Source: Todiramphus chloris collaris (taxonomy: Eukaryota; Chordata; Aves; Coraciiformes; Alcedinidae). From it: a stretch of DNA of 64,000 bases. Positions 50,401 through 62,771 of the stretch are shown one piece after another. The notes beneath the pieces are model-generated. The model was not told the DNA's origin and searched no databases. It worked only from the letters and a program-made list of their open reading frames with translations. Position numbers and translations under genes: made by a program. The stretch's first letter is position 1. Each line of letters opens with the position of its first letter. The DNA is taken from positions 1,210,987 to 1,274,986 of the forward strand of contig JANVCC010009942.1 of the NCBI GenBank assembly GCA_025345505.1, in the 5' to 3' direction.

Positions 50401-51930
50401 ACATCCACTCCTATATTACTTGAGCATATATTAAGCTTGAACTAAAACACTTTTATCTGGAAAAGATGACAGCTACTATGATGTAAAGAATTAGAAGTTA
50501 AGCTGCAGGCTCTACCACAATTTTGTCCTCTTCTCTATGTCTTTGAATTTCTACCCCATCCCTGACCCTGCATTTAGAGTAAACTCTCAGAGGAAGAGAT
50601 TACCTGTTACTATGAATTTTAACAATGACTACAACTCAAAAAAAATATGTTAATCTTGATTACAATCTTTACACTCAACTGTAATACGAAAGAACAGGTA
50701 AGACATTTTTTAAAAGCAAATACTACAGAAGAAAGTCCTTTTGGTGCTTCCATTTATCCCTCTGTAAATTTAGTAAACAGAAAAAAAAATATTCTTAATT
50801 AGTCTAACTTCTCACAGGAAACACAATAGTAAATCAATCATTTACTATTAAGCTCAAATATTCTGGAAAACAACAAAAACAAAGGAAGAAATAAGGAAAT
50901 AAGGGATAAATAAGGAAATAAGAAAAAACCTTCAGAATTTCATATAAGAAGTATTTTGAATAATAAGCTGTTCATGTATATAAAAATATGCATTTAAAAT
51001 AGGATAGTTCCAGACTTCTCTCTAATGTAGTGTCCATCATGCAACTGGGTCATTCTTAAACATCATTACAATAAGAAACTTAGAAGTGTAGATCCAAATT
51101 CCAGATTTCTTAAGACAAGAGGATGACAGCTTCTGGGAAACGGATGTTACATGTAACACTTCTTTTTTTTTTCCCTTGAAAGCAAGTTCTGGCTCCTATA
51201 AACAAAGGAATTTACAGATTCTATCATTTTCAATATTGAAAAACCAATCAAATGTTAAATTTCTCTATTTTAAATTAGAAGTACAATATACATTCTGCAT
51301 TTAGGTAAGAAGGTGTCTTGTGTCAGCCTAACTTCATTGCTGACACTCACTTAAAATCACTAAGTTCTCAGGGGAGATCTGTGAGATATTCAAACTTCAG
51401 AATTTTGTATAATCTTCCCACATGAACTGTCACAGAAAACAATTTGGTGGCCTATAACCTTTTTTTTTCTAGTCCTTCCAAATATAGGCCGAATGTGACT
51501 TGTGCAAAAGAATCATAACCAAGGAGAACTGGTGTCTAACATAACAAACAGGATGCCAGGAACAAGGCAAAATTAAAGAAAACTGTGTCCTCCAGTATTT
51601 GAAAATTCTCTATTTATTAACCTCTGACACACACTCCTTCCTGAAAGCCATCCCTATAAGACTCAGTGGCTCACACCTGCTAATGTCATATTGTATATAG
51701 AGGTAGTATTCTCTGCTATAAAAAAAAAAAAAAAGTTACTAGGTTGACATTACAGACATTTCACTGTTTCCTCCAAAGGTTCATATGAGACAATCAGCTC
51801 TATTATAACTTTACCTCTTACAACAACACGAGGCTTTTGGTTTGCTTGGGTTCTTTTTGTCAAAGAGATACGTGTAAATATGTTGTCTCCATTTTTATAT
51901 TATATTATTTGATGTGTTGGCAAATTTTTA
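50401..51930. other. AT-rich non-coding DNA, nothing recognised
   Basis: Short A-rich runs (51720-51734) only. No gene or dispersed repeat recognised. Confidence 0.55.
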
Positions 51931-51960
51931 TTTTTTTTTTTTTTTGGGGGGGGGGGGGGG
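51931..51960 (+). repeat. T15-G15 homopolymer junction
   Basis: Exactly fifteen T (51931-51945) are followed directly by fifteen G (51946-51960), then tgttttt. The run begins about 60 bases before the 3' end of a minus-strand CR1. Confidence 0.95.
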
Positions 51961-51992
51961 TGTTTTTAGTTGGGTTTTTTTCCAATATTCGT

Positions 51993-52943
51993 AAAACCAC
52001 AGAATGGTTTGGGAAGGAAGGAATCTTAAAGATCACCTAGTTCCAATACCCCTGCCATGGTCAGAGGCATTGCCCATTAGGCCAAATTGCTCAAAGCTCC
52101 ATCCAACCTGGTCTTGAACACATCCAGTAATGGAGCATCCACCACTTCCCTGGGAAACCTGTTCCAGTGTTACATCACCCTCATATTGAAAAACTTTCTC
52201 CTAATTTCTAATCTAAAACTATTCTCTTACAGGTTGAAGCCATTACCCTTCGTCCTATCACTATAAGCCTTTGTAAAAAGTCCCTCCCCAGCTTTCTTGT
52301 AGAGTCCCTTCAGATATCAGAAAGCTGTATAATGTCTCCCCGAAGTCTTCGCTTCTCCAGGCTGAACAACCCCAATTCTCTCAGCATGTCCTCGTAGAAG
52401 AGGACAGCCCTCTGATCATGTTTGTAGCCCTCTTCTGGGCTCTCTCCAACAGACCCATGTCTTCTTTTGGAGGCTCCAGAGCTGGACAAAGTACTCCAGT
52501 TGGGGTCTCACCAGAGCAGAGTAGATGAGCAGGATCACGTTCCTCGACCTGCTTACCACACTTCTTGTGATGTAGTCCAGGATACAGTTGGCATTCTGGG
52601 CTGCACTTACACTTCATTGACTCATGTTGAGCTTTTCATCAACCAGCACCCCCAAGTCTTTTCCTCAGGACTGCTCTCAATCATTCTCTGTCCAGCCGGC
52701 ATTTGTGTTTGGAATTGCTGCAACCCAGGTGCAGTGCCTTGCACTTGGCTTTGTTAAACTTCATGAAGTTTGCATAACTCCACCTCTCAAGCCTGTCAGG
52801 ATCCCTCTGGATGGCACCCATCCTTCCAGCGTGTAGACTGCAGCACCACACAGCTTGGTGTCAACTGCAAATTTGCTGAGAGTGCACTTGATCCCACTGT
52901 CCATCTCACTGACAAAGATGTTAAACAGCACCAAAATGAAAGA
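51993..52943 (-). mobile_element. CR1 LINE, RT C-terminus to 3' end, minus strand
   Basis: Plus-strand text runs from 'ccacagaatggtttgggaag' through 'catccaacctggtcttgaac', 'gtcttcgcttctccaggctg', 'tcaaccagcacccccaagtc' and 'ccacacagcttggtgtcaac' to 'gatgttaaacagcaccaaaa'. On the minus strand the catalytic block reads FAVDT, so the first Asp of FADD is lost. A short frame at 52381-52617 (minus) carries the QLYPGLHHKKCGKQV-type C-terminal RT text. The tail is nearly absent, with only a single partial unit. The copy is dead. Confidence 0.95.
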
Positions 52944-54757
52944 AATATACAGCTAAATGTAAAACAAACTTAGAAACAGACACAACTTTAGTGTTCTGAT
53001 AACTGACAAACAAAGAGGATGTTTAATGGAGCACAGAAAAAAGTTTTTCAAGTATTGCATCACATTGGTTTTTTTAAACCTTCCAACAATCACACTGTGT
53101 ATAGGTATTATCTTATATACCAAGTTAGTGGTACGATAAAAAAGCAGTGAGAGAAAATCATGGTAGATGGAACTTTGACCTTTAGCATGTTGGAAATGTA
53201 TTGCTGCTTTTGAGATTTATAGGCCAACTCATTCCTCCTGAAATTTTACTTTTTCTTTTTTTTTTTTTTTTTAAGTAACCTTGGCTTGTGTCTGTTGAAG
53301 CAAACCATGAAGCAGTGAGGTACTTCACAGTGGAAAGAAACAGGTGAAGAAACATAAGTCTCATCTCTCAATGGCAGTTATCAAAATTTGGTTGAGCAAA
53401 AACTCCATGTCTATTACATACATATGCAAACTGGTAAGTATAAAGCCTTCACAGTGACAGATGAGTCATAGCACATTTTTTCTCTAAAAGTTTTTTCTGC
53501 TTTTCTGAAAATGGCAAGAAAAACACACCTGAACTAAAAATACAATTTATGAAAATTTTACAAATAATTATTTTCTTTAAAGAATTTATGCAACAATTAT
53601 AAATCATACAGCAAATCACAACAAAAATTGAAACTGCATTACTCCCTCTTTTCTATTTTTAGCAATATCATATATCACCTTTTCTCCTTAATTTGAATTT
53701 AGAAGCCTTGCTGCTGTCTATTTCTTGCAAAAAAGATCTATGCCATTTTCTCAGGAAAAAAAAACAAAACCAAAAATAAACAAAACCCACCAAAAATAAA
53801 CAAACAAAAAAAACCAACCTAGATAGATCTTCCTACCGAAACTTCCAGAACAATTCCAGCTTCCTATGAGTTCTGTAGATTAGTGAGCTATTCCAATCCA
53901 CATGTATCTGCATGTGATTTTTCTTTTAACTGTAACTTATTTCTAAGAGTAACAGGTGTTGCATCAAAATTAGGCAAAACATCTTGGTCTTTCAAAAATA
54001 TTCTAGCTGTGTTCATAGCTAACCAATTATAATCATAAGCATAAACCTTGATAATCTATAGACCTACATTTGATTACTCCCCCAATCTGTAGTTTGATAC
54101 ATAAATTACTGTTGTTTATTACCTGAGATGTGTCCTAAATGAAAAGATAGCCCTGGACAATTCTGAGGGCTCGTCTCTACTGTTTCATATCTTAAAAAAA
54201 AAAAAGAAGTCCAGGTCAAATTAAAAATGATAACTTTTAAAATAATCTTCTTAGATGAATTTTAGTGAAAATTCAAATATTTGAATTGGCATAAAACTCT
54301 CAGATGTGTAAACCAGATCTCAAAGCATTTAAACCACAGATTGACACTGGATATATAGCTTTGTCAAGAATAATTAGTGCATGACGACAGAGTCCAGTGT
54401 CCAATATATGTTTATTTTTTCAAATATTTAACCTTCATTACTCATGCACGGGGAGTAACACCTCATAATAGAATTATTAAGATTTAATCTGTAAAATTAA
54501 TAAACGGATCTCAAAACAATACAAGAAAATAATCTATCTTAAGAACTCTGTTGAAACACTGATTCACAGGAACAATTAATCCAATCATTTCAGAATGTTA
54601 CTGAGATCAGCCCTACAGTTTTAGTGAGTATTAATAGCAACATATAATTTTAGGATATTTAATATCTTGTAAAAAAAAAAAAATCTTCAAATTTATTCAG
54701 AACATTATTTTGTTGTTTGATCTCCAACAATGACTGTCCTTTTACAAAGGACTTTAC
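52944..54757. other. AT-rich non-coding DNA with two low-complexity tracts
   Basis: A T-rich tract lies at 53250-53273 and an A/C-rich tract at 53752-53815 (caaaaccaaaaataaacaaa and similar). No gene recognised. Confidence 0.6.
53752..53815 (+). repeat. A/C-rich low-complexity tract
   Basis: Composed almost only of A and C with a few T. It has the same character as 38302-38346 and 57100-57215, and as the complement of 7779-7925. Confidence 0.85.
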
Positions 54758-54938
54758 CATCAGTAATAACCACACTGCGTCTCTGATGAGTGTGAGCCTC
54801 AGGTCTTCCACCACATACAGGTGACTGAGTTGAATGCTGGTCTGTGGGATGTTTTGGAGTTTTTCCTTGCCGTAGCTCAGCAGATACTTTAGAGAATCCC
54901 TGAGAACATAGCAGTCCAGTGTCAACATACTGTTCTTC
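54758..54938 (-). other. Candidate protein-coding exon, family not recognised
   Basis: On the minus strand a 181-nt segment is open. Its codons mostly end in G or C (ctg gac tgc tat, agc tac ggc aag, atc cca cag acc agc, gac ctg agg ctc), in striking contrast to the AT-rich flanks. The peptide (about 60 residues) includes LTLDCYVLRDSLKYLL, SYGKEKLQNIPQ and LYVVEDLRLTLIRDAV, which looks like a helical soluble domain with alternating Leu and charged residues. The upstream border is acceptor-like: gtgacat branch-like text, then a C-rich pyrimidine tract ending atatag (AG at 54939-54940 on the minus strand). The downstream border is donor-like: atg|gtaaagt (GT at 54756-54757). The open frame extends beyond the donor to 54659. 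No signal peptide, no membrane segment and no recognised family. No partner exon was found in the window. It may be a real exon of a long gene, or an old gene-copy fragment. Confidence 0.4.
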
Positions 54939-57099
54939 CTATATGGGGGGGTGGTGTGGGATGTCACTTCCAGGCAGAATCATTAATGGTACTCATTGTA
55001 CTGGTTAACACAAGAAATTAAGCTGTTTAAGACAGCATATTTTGTTTCTTCTTACTAAAGTGTTTATCCTAAGGGGTTTGTTTTGACATTGAAAATCCTG
55101 CAAACAAGCAGCTTAATAATTTTGGGGGGTAGCTAAAATATAATAATTATGGAATATTACATTAAATAAAAAGATATTCAGATGCAATTTTCAAATTTGC
55201 AACCTGGACTTACACTAACACATAAATGGCTTGTTTTTTACAGATATTTACCATGTTCAGCTGTCTTTGAGTTCTGTCCATTCTTTCTCAAATTAGAAAT
55301 TGATTATTTCACTGGTTCCAAAAATCAGTTTCTTGTGCCAGCAAGTGATGATTTATTGTAGTTTAAAGGAAAAAGAAAAAAAAATAAAAAAGATCTGTGT
55401 TATTTTGAATTTTAACTTTTTAACTCAGATTTTTCATTCAAACGGTGATTTCATGAGATCAGGTTTCAGGTAAGAAAGAAATTGCAGTAAAAGTAAAATG
55501 TGAGACAACCCAAATTGACACATCTGGGGAAGAGGAGGCTAATGATTCCAGAACAGCAAGTTTCCTCAAATGGATATTAATTAAAATAAAATATAAACTG
55601 TAGGCAAACACAGGAAAAACAAAGTAATTATTTCTAATTTTCCCCAATCTGTTTGTTTATGCTGCTCTGCTTCCAGCAGTTAACAGTGTTTGGAAAGGCA
55701 CAAACATGTGTATTCAAGGCTCAGTAGAAGGAATGATTCACGCTTTCAGTGGCAACATATATTTGTTTCACCTTAAGGAGAAAGAATTAATATTGACTTC
55801 AACCCTGTAAGCAATTGTTAGACAAGAAGAAGGGGGAAGGTAAAGTGAACACTAGCAATTAGAACGCTAACACTCCATGATGTTTAATCATTTTTTAATT
55901 ATAAAGCAAAATTTGTTACAAAAATGTCAGTGTGAAGTCTCAGTTCTGCAGAATCGATACTTTAAAAAAATCAACAAACTGATTACCTCACAATTTTCAA
56001 AAACACTTAAAGAGGTGATTTAATAACTCTCTCATATTATCATTGCTGACATTAGAAATAGAAGCCATTTAAATAATCAAAATCATACTTTGATAGAAGA
56101 AAAAAAAAATCAAGTATACAGTGTCATTTGCTCCTATAATTAGAGTAATTTGTCACAGAACTTTTGAGATAATTTCTCTCAACAGAAGTCTATCAGAGAC
56201 AGCAACTATTTTTGTGGTGATTTTTTAACACTGCCACAGTTTTCCAATTGCCCACATTTGCTATTTGTTGTTAGAATTTAAGAGAATTTTAGAGAACTTC
56301 TGCAACATCACCAACCCATCTAATTTCTTTCATAAGCTAATCAAGACTTCCCCTAAAAGTACTTTGAGTTTTCAGGTTTCCATTGTATCTTTCAACTCAT
56401 CCAAATTATAATTCTTTTTAATAGGCAGTCAAAACACATTCATGCCTACTAGAAAGCAAAAGACCATTTGCAATGAGAGATTTTAATTATCCTTACATTT
56501 CTTGTAGTAATGCACCCTTTTATCTTGTTTGCAGATCCATAAAATTATTCTGTAGTTAATGTGATCAGTGATGTTAAATTACTTTGGCTGGGTTTTTTTA
56601 TTTGTTTCTGTCTGACTGTGATAAGAACACACAAAAAGTTAATTCAGAAAATCTGCACATGATTCTCTTTTTAATAAGATGTGAATGTCAAGGTCAAGAG
56701 GCTAAATCATGACACAGTAGAAATGAAGTCTAATATAACATTGAAACAGGTGTCTGATGTGTTGTAAAGTTAAGGCTATCATTAGGACTAGAGAGAAAGG
56801 AGACAGTCACATGAGTCCTTAAGAGTGATACCAGTAACAGTGAGAATAATAGCTGCTGACATATCAGTGAAATTATCTCCAGCAAAGCTGGATTATAAGG
56901 CACTGAAATAGCACTAAGAGAGCTCAGAACTGAGTACTAAATGCCTGCTTCTTCTCACCAATGTGAATGTAATTCAGTAGAAACTTTCTGATATTTATAG
57001 ACACAGTCCAACACAGAAGCAGGGTATGTGAGAGAAAAATAATGAAATAAATATTCTAAGATTTCTACTGAAGAAATTACATTGTGATTGAGGAAAAGA
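54939..57099. other. AT-rich non-coding DNA, nothing recognised
   Basis: No partner exon for the candidate at 54758-54938 was found here. No repeat recognised. Confidence 0.55.
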
Positions 57100-57215
57100 C
57101 CAACAACAACAAAACCCAACAATCAAAACAAAAGAAAACAAAACTAAACAAAAAACAACAACAACAACCCAAAAAAACCCACAAACAAAATAAACAAAAA
57201 AACCCACAAGACAAG
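57100..57215 (+). repeat. A/C-rich low-complexity tract, about 115 bp
   Basis: Built of aac, aaac and aaaccc units with almost no G or T. Open frames crossing it (57084-57353 plus, 56995-57255 minus) are composition artefacts rich in Lys/Asn/Gln or Phe/Val. Confidence 0.9.
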
Positions 57216-58506
57216 AAGGTAATAGGTTTGCTAACTTATCACTTCTGGAAAACATTTTCTCAAGAATCCAGTACCCTTAAAAAAAATAAAGATAAAAAGC
57301 TCTTTATTATGTTCCAGCAACAGTCATTATGTTTTGAATTTTGCATGTATTAGTATTGATGTTCTATAATGCTTACAGCAAGATGTGCAGCAACAACAAT
57401 ATATAAAAAAAAGCAGAGGCACCAGTTCTGACTTCTGAAGAAAAGGTATAAGTATGTCATAGGAAATATAAGTAACTGACAATATGATCATAAAAAGTAT
57501 TGCAAATAACTGTGAAAAGTGAAATAAAATACAAATGACCAACAAATCACCAAACATTATTGAAGAAATAAAAAGAGTTGAAAGCATTCTTAAATATGAC
57601 ACAAATTAAGTGCATTGAAAGTTATCTTGAAGTTGTTGAACAAACATTTCTTAAAACATCAATCTACCCTTTGTAGTGAGGAAAAGATTGCAATGTATTG
57701 CCAAATACACAAGCTAAATCAAAATTGAAACTATTTCTATAATTCAGTGAGATGCAAGAAAACTAGTATGCCTGTTACTGTATTTCAGTATTACACTCCT
57801 CTCCTGATAGAATATGAAGTGATACAAAATGTCACCCATGTCATTCACGAACACTGTAAGAGAAAATAAAGTTGTCACTGAAAGATATCCAAGTTGGTAG
57901 TATATGTTTAGCATGTGAGCAAAAAAAGCCTACTACATTTCCTTCAGTTACTTAATTAAAAAACAATAGAAATCAGAAATTTCAGATGTGCGATTCTTTC
58001 ACGTTGTCAATAGAATAGGTAACAGTAAGGATTAGGAAAGCACCAGAAAACCTTAAAACCATCAGAATGACCATGATGTCATAATATTTTCTTTATTGAA
58101 AATGTACTCATTTTTTTAACTGTCAGTTACAGAAGACACAGAATGAGATAATTAGAAGTATATCTCAATTTCTGAGAAATGTAGATTTCTTTATTAGCCA
58201 TTCACCAGTGCTTGAAGTGCTCTGAAAATGCTGAGTAGTCAAGATGCACCAGTTTAGTTTTCAGGAACACGAGTTGAGAACATCAATGCAGTTGGAATGA
58301 GATTCGTCATTGTAACAGTGATCACTACAGACTTTAAGAGGTATCGTATATCTGATATAGAAAGAGACTTTGGTGTCCTGTACTTTTGTTCATGTACGTT
58401 TTGCACAGTCATTAATATTGTTGGGGGATACCATGAAGAATGTCTAGAAAAAGAAGACAGTTTGCTTAGTGATCTGAGTCTCTTGTGGGTTCCTACATAA
58501 AAAGCA
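57216..58506. other. AT-rich non-coding DNA, nothing recognised
   Basis: No gene or dispersed repeat recognised. Overlapping open stretches on both strands near 58254-58562 have no motif. Confidence 0.55.
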
Positions 58507-59545
58507 CATAGAATCATAGAATCATGGAATGGTTTGGATTGGAAGAAACCTTTAAAAGTCACTTAGTCCAACTCCTCTGCAATGAGCTGGAGCATTCTCT
58601 CCTCCATGGAAAACAATCCCAACTCTCTCAGCCTTTCATCATAGGAGATGTGTTCCATCCCTCTGATCACTTACTTTTGTGGCCCTCCTCTGGACCTGTT
58701 CCAACAGGTCAATGTCTTTGTTACGCTGAGGACTCCAGAGCTGGCCACAGTACTCCAGGTGAAGTCCAGCTTTTCATGCACCTGTAGTCCAAGTCCTTCT
58801 CCACAAGGCTGCACTCATCACTGTATTGATATCAGGGTTTTCCCCGACCTGTGTGCAGGACTTTGCACTTGGTCTTCTTGAACCTCATGAGACTTAACAT
58901 TGGCCCACTTCAGCTTGTCTACATCCCTCTGGATGTCTTCTTGACACTCAGGTGTGTCAGCTGCACCACTCAGCTTGGTATCATCTGAAAAGCTGCTGAG
59001 TGTGCACTCGATCCCACTGTCTATGTCATTGATGCAGATATTAAACAGTACTGGTACCAGTATGGACCCCTGGGGAACACCACTCCTTACACATCTCCAT
59101 CAGGACATTCTGCTGTTGACCATTGCCCTCTGGATGTGACAATCCAACCAATTCTTTATCCATTGAACAGTCTAGCCATCAAATATCTGCAATTTAGAGA
59201 AAAGGATGTTGTGAGGCACCGTGTCAAACGCCTTACAGAAGTCCAGATAGACAACATCTGTAGCTCTTCCTTTGTCCACTGGTGTAGTCATTCCATCATA
59301 GAAGGTCATTATGATGGTCAGGCAAGGCTTGCCCTTGGTGTAGCCAAGTTGGCAGTGTTGAATAACCTCCCTGTCCTCCACTTATATTTGCACGGCTTCT
59401 AGGAGGATCTGTTCCATGATCTTCCCAGGCACAGAGGTGGGGCTGATAGGTCAGTAGTTTCCAGGGTCCTCTTTTCTATCCTTTTAAAAATGGGTGCAAA
59501 GTTTTCCTTTTTGCAGTCACCAGGGATTTCACCTGACTGACATGA
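58507..59545 (-). mobile_element. CR1 LINE (lineage A), long RT copy, minus strand
   Basis: Plus-strand text starts with the reverse-complement tail 'atagaatcatagaatcatgg', then 'tttggattggaagaaacct'. At about 58590 it jumps over several hundred bases of 3' UTR to the RT C-terminus ('agcctttcatcataggagat'). It then continues without large gaps through the catalytic block (minus strand FSDDTKLSG, both Asp kept), 'tatggacccctggggaacac' and the first RT motif (minus-strand frame 59172-59381, [19 protein letters not shown]). It ends upstream of the core at 'ccagggatttcacctgactg'. It reaches further 5' than most copies here and keeps the key catalytic residues, but frameshifts break the gene. Confidence 0.95.
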
Positions 59546-60377
59546 CTTTTAGGAAACTACAATGAAGGGTTTTTCTGTGAGACTTTTATGAATTTTCATC
59601 AGAAAAAATCCTGATTTTGTTGAATTTTTTTTGTTTACAGTAGAGGTCAGGACATGGAAATAAATGAAACCAATTGTGCAGGGAATGCAGTGTGTTTGGC
59701 AATATATTTTGTTACTGGACAGATGTTTTCAACTACTGAAAATCAAGATTCCATAAATGGCAAATGAGAGTTTTTGTATTCTGGATATGTACTTGCAGTG
59801 ATGGGAGATGGTTGGCTGCAGGGTTTAAGAGAATTCTTATTAAAAAAAAAGTTATTTGTAATAAAGGTGTGCTTCAGGTGGTAAAAGAAAGGTTGTGCTT
59901 GTGGATCCTTTGTCACTGCAGATTTTTAAGGGCAAGTTACACCATCTGCTAGACAGATTTGCTATGGTTCTATTGGGTTTTCTCATACTTCTCTGTTAGA
60001 GCTGTGTTAGCAAAGTAGTACAAATCAGTGGTGTTTAATTGGTCACTCAGGCCTTCAGGCTGGAAATTACAGTACTCCTACACTCTATCAGACAAGAGAG
60101 GCGCTGGAACAGCCTTCCAATAGCATATTGGAGCAAATAAATGAAAGTAATTAACTGTTGTATGTTAAAAATAGATGTAAAAAGTGTTGTATGATGTGTA
60201 GCTTGCAACACCTTGGCAACTAGACTGTCACCCAGAATGTCCCTTCTACTTCTCAGTTTCTTTCTGTTGAATGAATTCCTTTTTGAGTTCCATTCCAATC
60301 CTTGTTTTTTTCTCACTGCAGAATTTGAAATAATCTTTGGATGTATTTCTGAACAATAACTCCAAATTATATTCTGT
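59546..60377. other. AT-rich non-coding DNA, nothing recognised
   Basis: About 830 bases between two CR1 copies in opposite orientation. No gene recognised. Confidence 0.6.
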
Positions 60378-61000
60378 CATGCCCTTGTGGCCAAGAAGGC
60401 CAATGGTATCCTGGGGTGCATTAAGAAGAATGTGTCCAGCAGATCAAGGGAGGTTATCCTACCCTCTCCTATGTCCTAGTGAGACCTCAACTGCAGTATT
60501 GCATCCAGTTCTGGCCTCTCCAGTTCAAGAGGGACAGAGATCTACTTAAGAAAGTCCAACAGAGGGCTACAAGGATGATTAAGGGACTGGAACATCTGCC
60601 TTGCAAGCAAAGGCTGAGAGGCCTATGGTTTTTTAGTCTGAAGAGAAGAAGAGGATCTAATTAATGTCTATAAATACATAAGGGCTGGGCCTCAAGAAGT
60701 CAGGGACAACCTCTTTTCACTTGTGCATTGTGATAGGAAGAGGGACAATGGATTCAAGCTTGAGTACAGGAAGTTCCACCTCAACATGAAGAAGAATTTC
60801 TTTACTGTAAGAGCTGTAGAGCACTGGAACACATTCCCCAGAGAGGTTGTGGAGTCTCCTTCTCTGGAGACCTTCAAGACCTGTCTGGATACATTTCTGA
60901 GTGATCTGCCCTAGTTCTGTCCTGCTCTGGTAGTGGAGTTGGGCTCAATGTTCTTCGGAGGTCCCTTCCAACCCGTAACATTCTGTAATTCTGTGATGTC
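60378..61000 (+). mobile_element. CR1 LINE (lineage B), 3' portion
   Basis: A 5'-truncated copy starting at 'atgcccttgtggccaagaag'. It runs through RT C-terminal text (frame 60479-60664 with LLKKVQQRATRMIKGLEHLP), 'cacctcaacatgaagaagaa' and 'ccttctctggagaccttcaa' to the tail 'cattctgtaattctgtgat'. Its wording matches the copies at 22010 and 33520. Confidence 0.95.
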
Positions 61001-62749
61001 TGCTGTATTTTTCTGTGATGAATGAAGGAGTACCACCCATCATTTCTCAGGGCTCAACTCAGAGATCTGGTAGAACTGCTTTAGTGATGCAACTGGTATA
61101 TTTCAAATAGTTCCTGTATCATATTTGTAATATAAGTAATATGTAAAATGTGTAAATATAATGCCTAAGTATACTTTAAATTATCTTGGATACCCATTTG
61201 GGTTATCTTTCTGTTTTCACTATTAATGCTGTCCTTTTAAAGTGATATATTCATTATTTACCTGTCTGAAAATAGATTGCTAATAATCAACTGCTTTTCT
61301 TAAAGTTACTAAAGCAAGGAAAGAGAAATCGATGCAACCATCCACAAAATAGATTATTCATCTAATAATAGGTTCAGGAAGATGGTTCAAAATGTCATTT
61401 AAATATTGAAAATGGTATTGATACCTCTGGAAAAATCTTTGAAGATAGTACTGACGCCAGTGGAAAGCTTTGGTACCAAGTTATCTAACCTCATTTTGGT
61501 AAATAATGCATTCTTTGAAAATGAGGTTTTAGTCTATACCAATAGCAATTTATTCTTAAATTGCATTAATAGTTTCAATGTGTAAAACGGTGATGCATAG
61601 GCCAAAGTAATTCTGTTCTGGAGCACTGTGCTAAATTCAACTGAGAGACATGTTTAAATTTCCTCCCATTCCATAGTTCTGTAAAATGCCCTAAATGTTA
61701 AGCCACATGGTCATCTTACATATCTTTATTTCTATCCTTTTCTCTGAGCTGTTATATTTTATATACAATGCTCCAGTAGTAGTTGTTCTGTATGAAGGTG
61801 AATAGGGCAATCTGCAAACCACAGAAGCAATTAACTATAGATCCTGTTGTCTCATGGCAGGGCTGTTTAATAAATTATCATGCTTCTAGTAGCAGCTTCT
61901 TATCTCAATAGGTTTTTATCTCAGTGAGAAAAAGAGATTACAAATAATTTATGAATAATCCAAATTGATTATTAATTTTTTAAAATTAGATAGTTGAATC
62001 AAAAATCTAGTTACTTCAGCAGCATTATTTGAGCAATTCTTTTCCCTTTTCCTTGATAGATTATATTATAATCTTTTAATACACAGGACTCATCATATTT
62101 TTATCAAAAAAACTATCACACAATCAAGCACAACTGAAATTGTGGACTAGCCTGTCACTTTCTAAGTAAATTCTTATTCAAAAGTTCAGAGGCAACTTAA
62201 CAACTTAAGGTCTAAATGAAGGGCTTTTAAAAATACTGAGAATATGATGGGAACATATTAAAATCTCTGGATAACAAAGATATGAGTTCATCATTACCAC
62301 AACCTCCATTCTGTGTATTTCTGTCCTGATGATGCTTTGACTCTACTGTTTCTACATCCATGTGTATATAACAGAATTCACTAGCTTCATTTTCACAGAA
62401 CACCTGAATTGCATTATTAAGTTTCTGCATGAAGAATGAGAAGCTTAGCTACCTCCCTATGCAGTGACCCACCTGCACATACAGTTTGAGGGTTCAGGAG
62501 GCAAGATGTGATGAGCTGATGGGAAGCTCTGCAAAGGCTTTGCCTGGCCAGTCACTACCAAGAGCTGCATTGCCAGGACACAGATCCTTCCCTCAAGGAG
62601 AGAACAAACTGCAGAAACCTTATAAGCAATACTGTTTTGAAAAATAATTTCAGTAAAATTTGAAATCAGACAACAGGTTCCAAAGCTATAAAAGGGAGAA
62701 ACAGATCTGTATAGACATGTAGGTCACATTTCTTGGAAATGTGAAAAAA
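61001..62749. other. AT-rich non-coding DNA, nothing recognised
   Basis: No gene or dispersed repeat recognised. Confidence 0.55.
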
Positions 62750-62771
62750 TATATCTCCTATAGGAGATATA
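62750..62771. repeat. Perfect 22-bp palindrome with a nearby third half-copy
   Basis: The half-site tatatctccta is followed directly by its exact reverse complement, so the sequence could form a cruciform with no loop. A further copy of the half-site, atatctcctatat, lies at about 62785-62797 after an A-rich spacer. Confidence 0.95.

Noticed and set aside
57084-57353. Lys/Asn/Gln-rich ORF
   Set aside because: It runs through the A/C-rich low-complexity tract and is a composition artefact.
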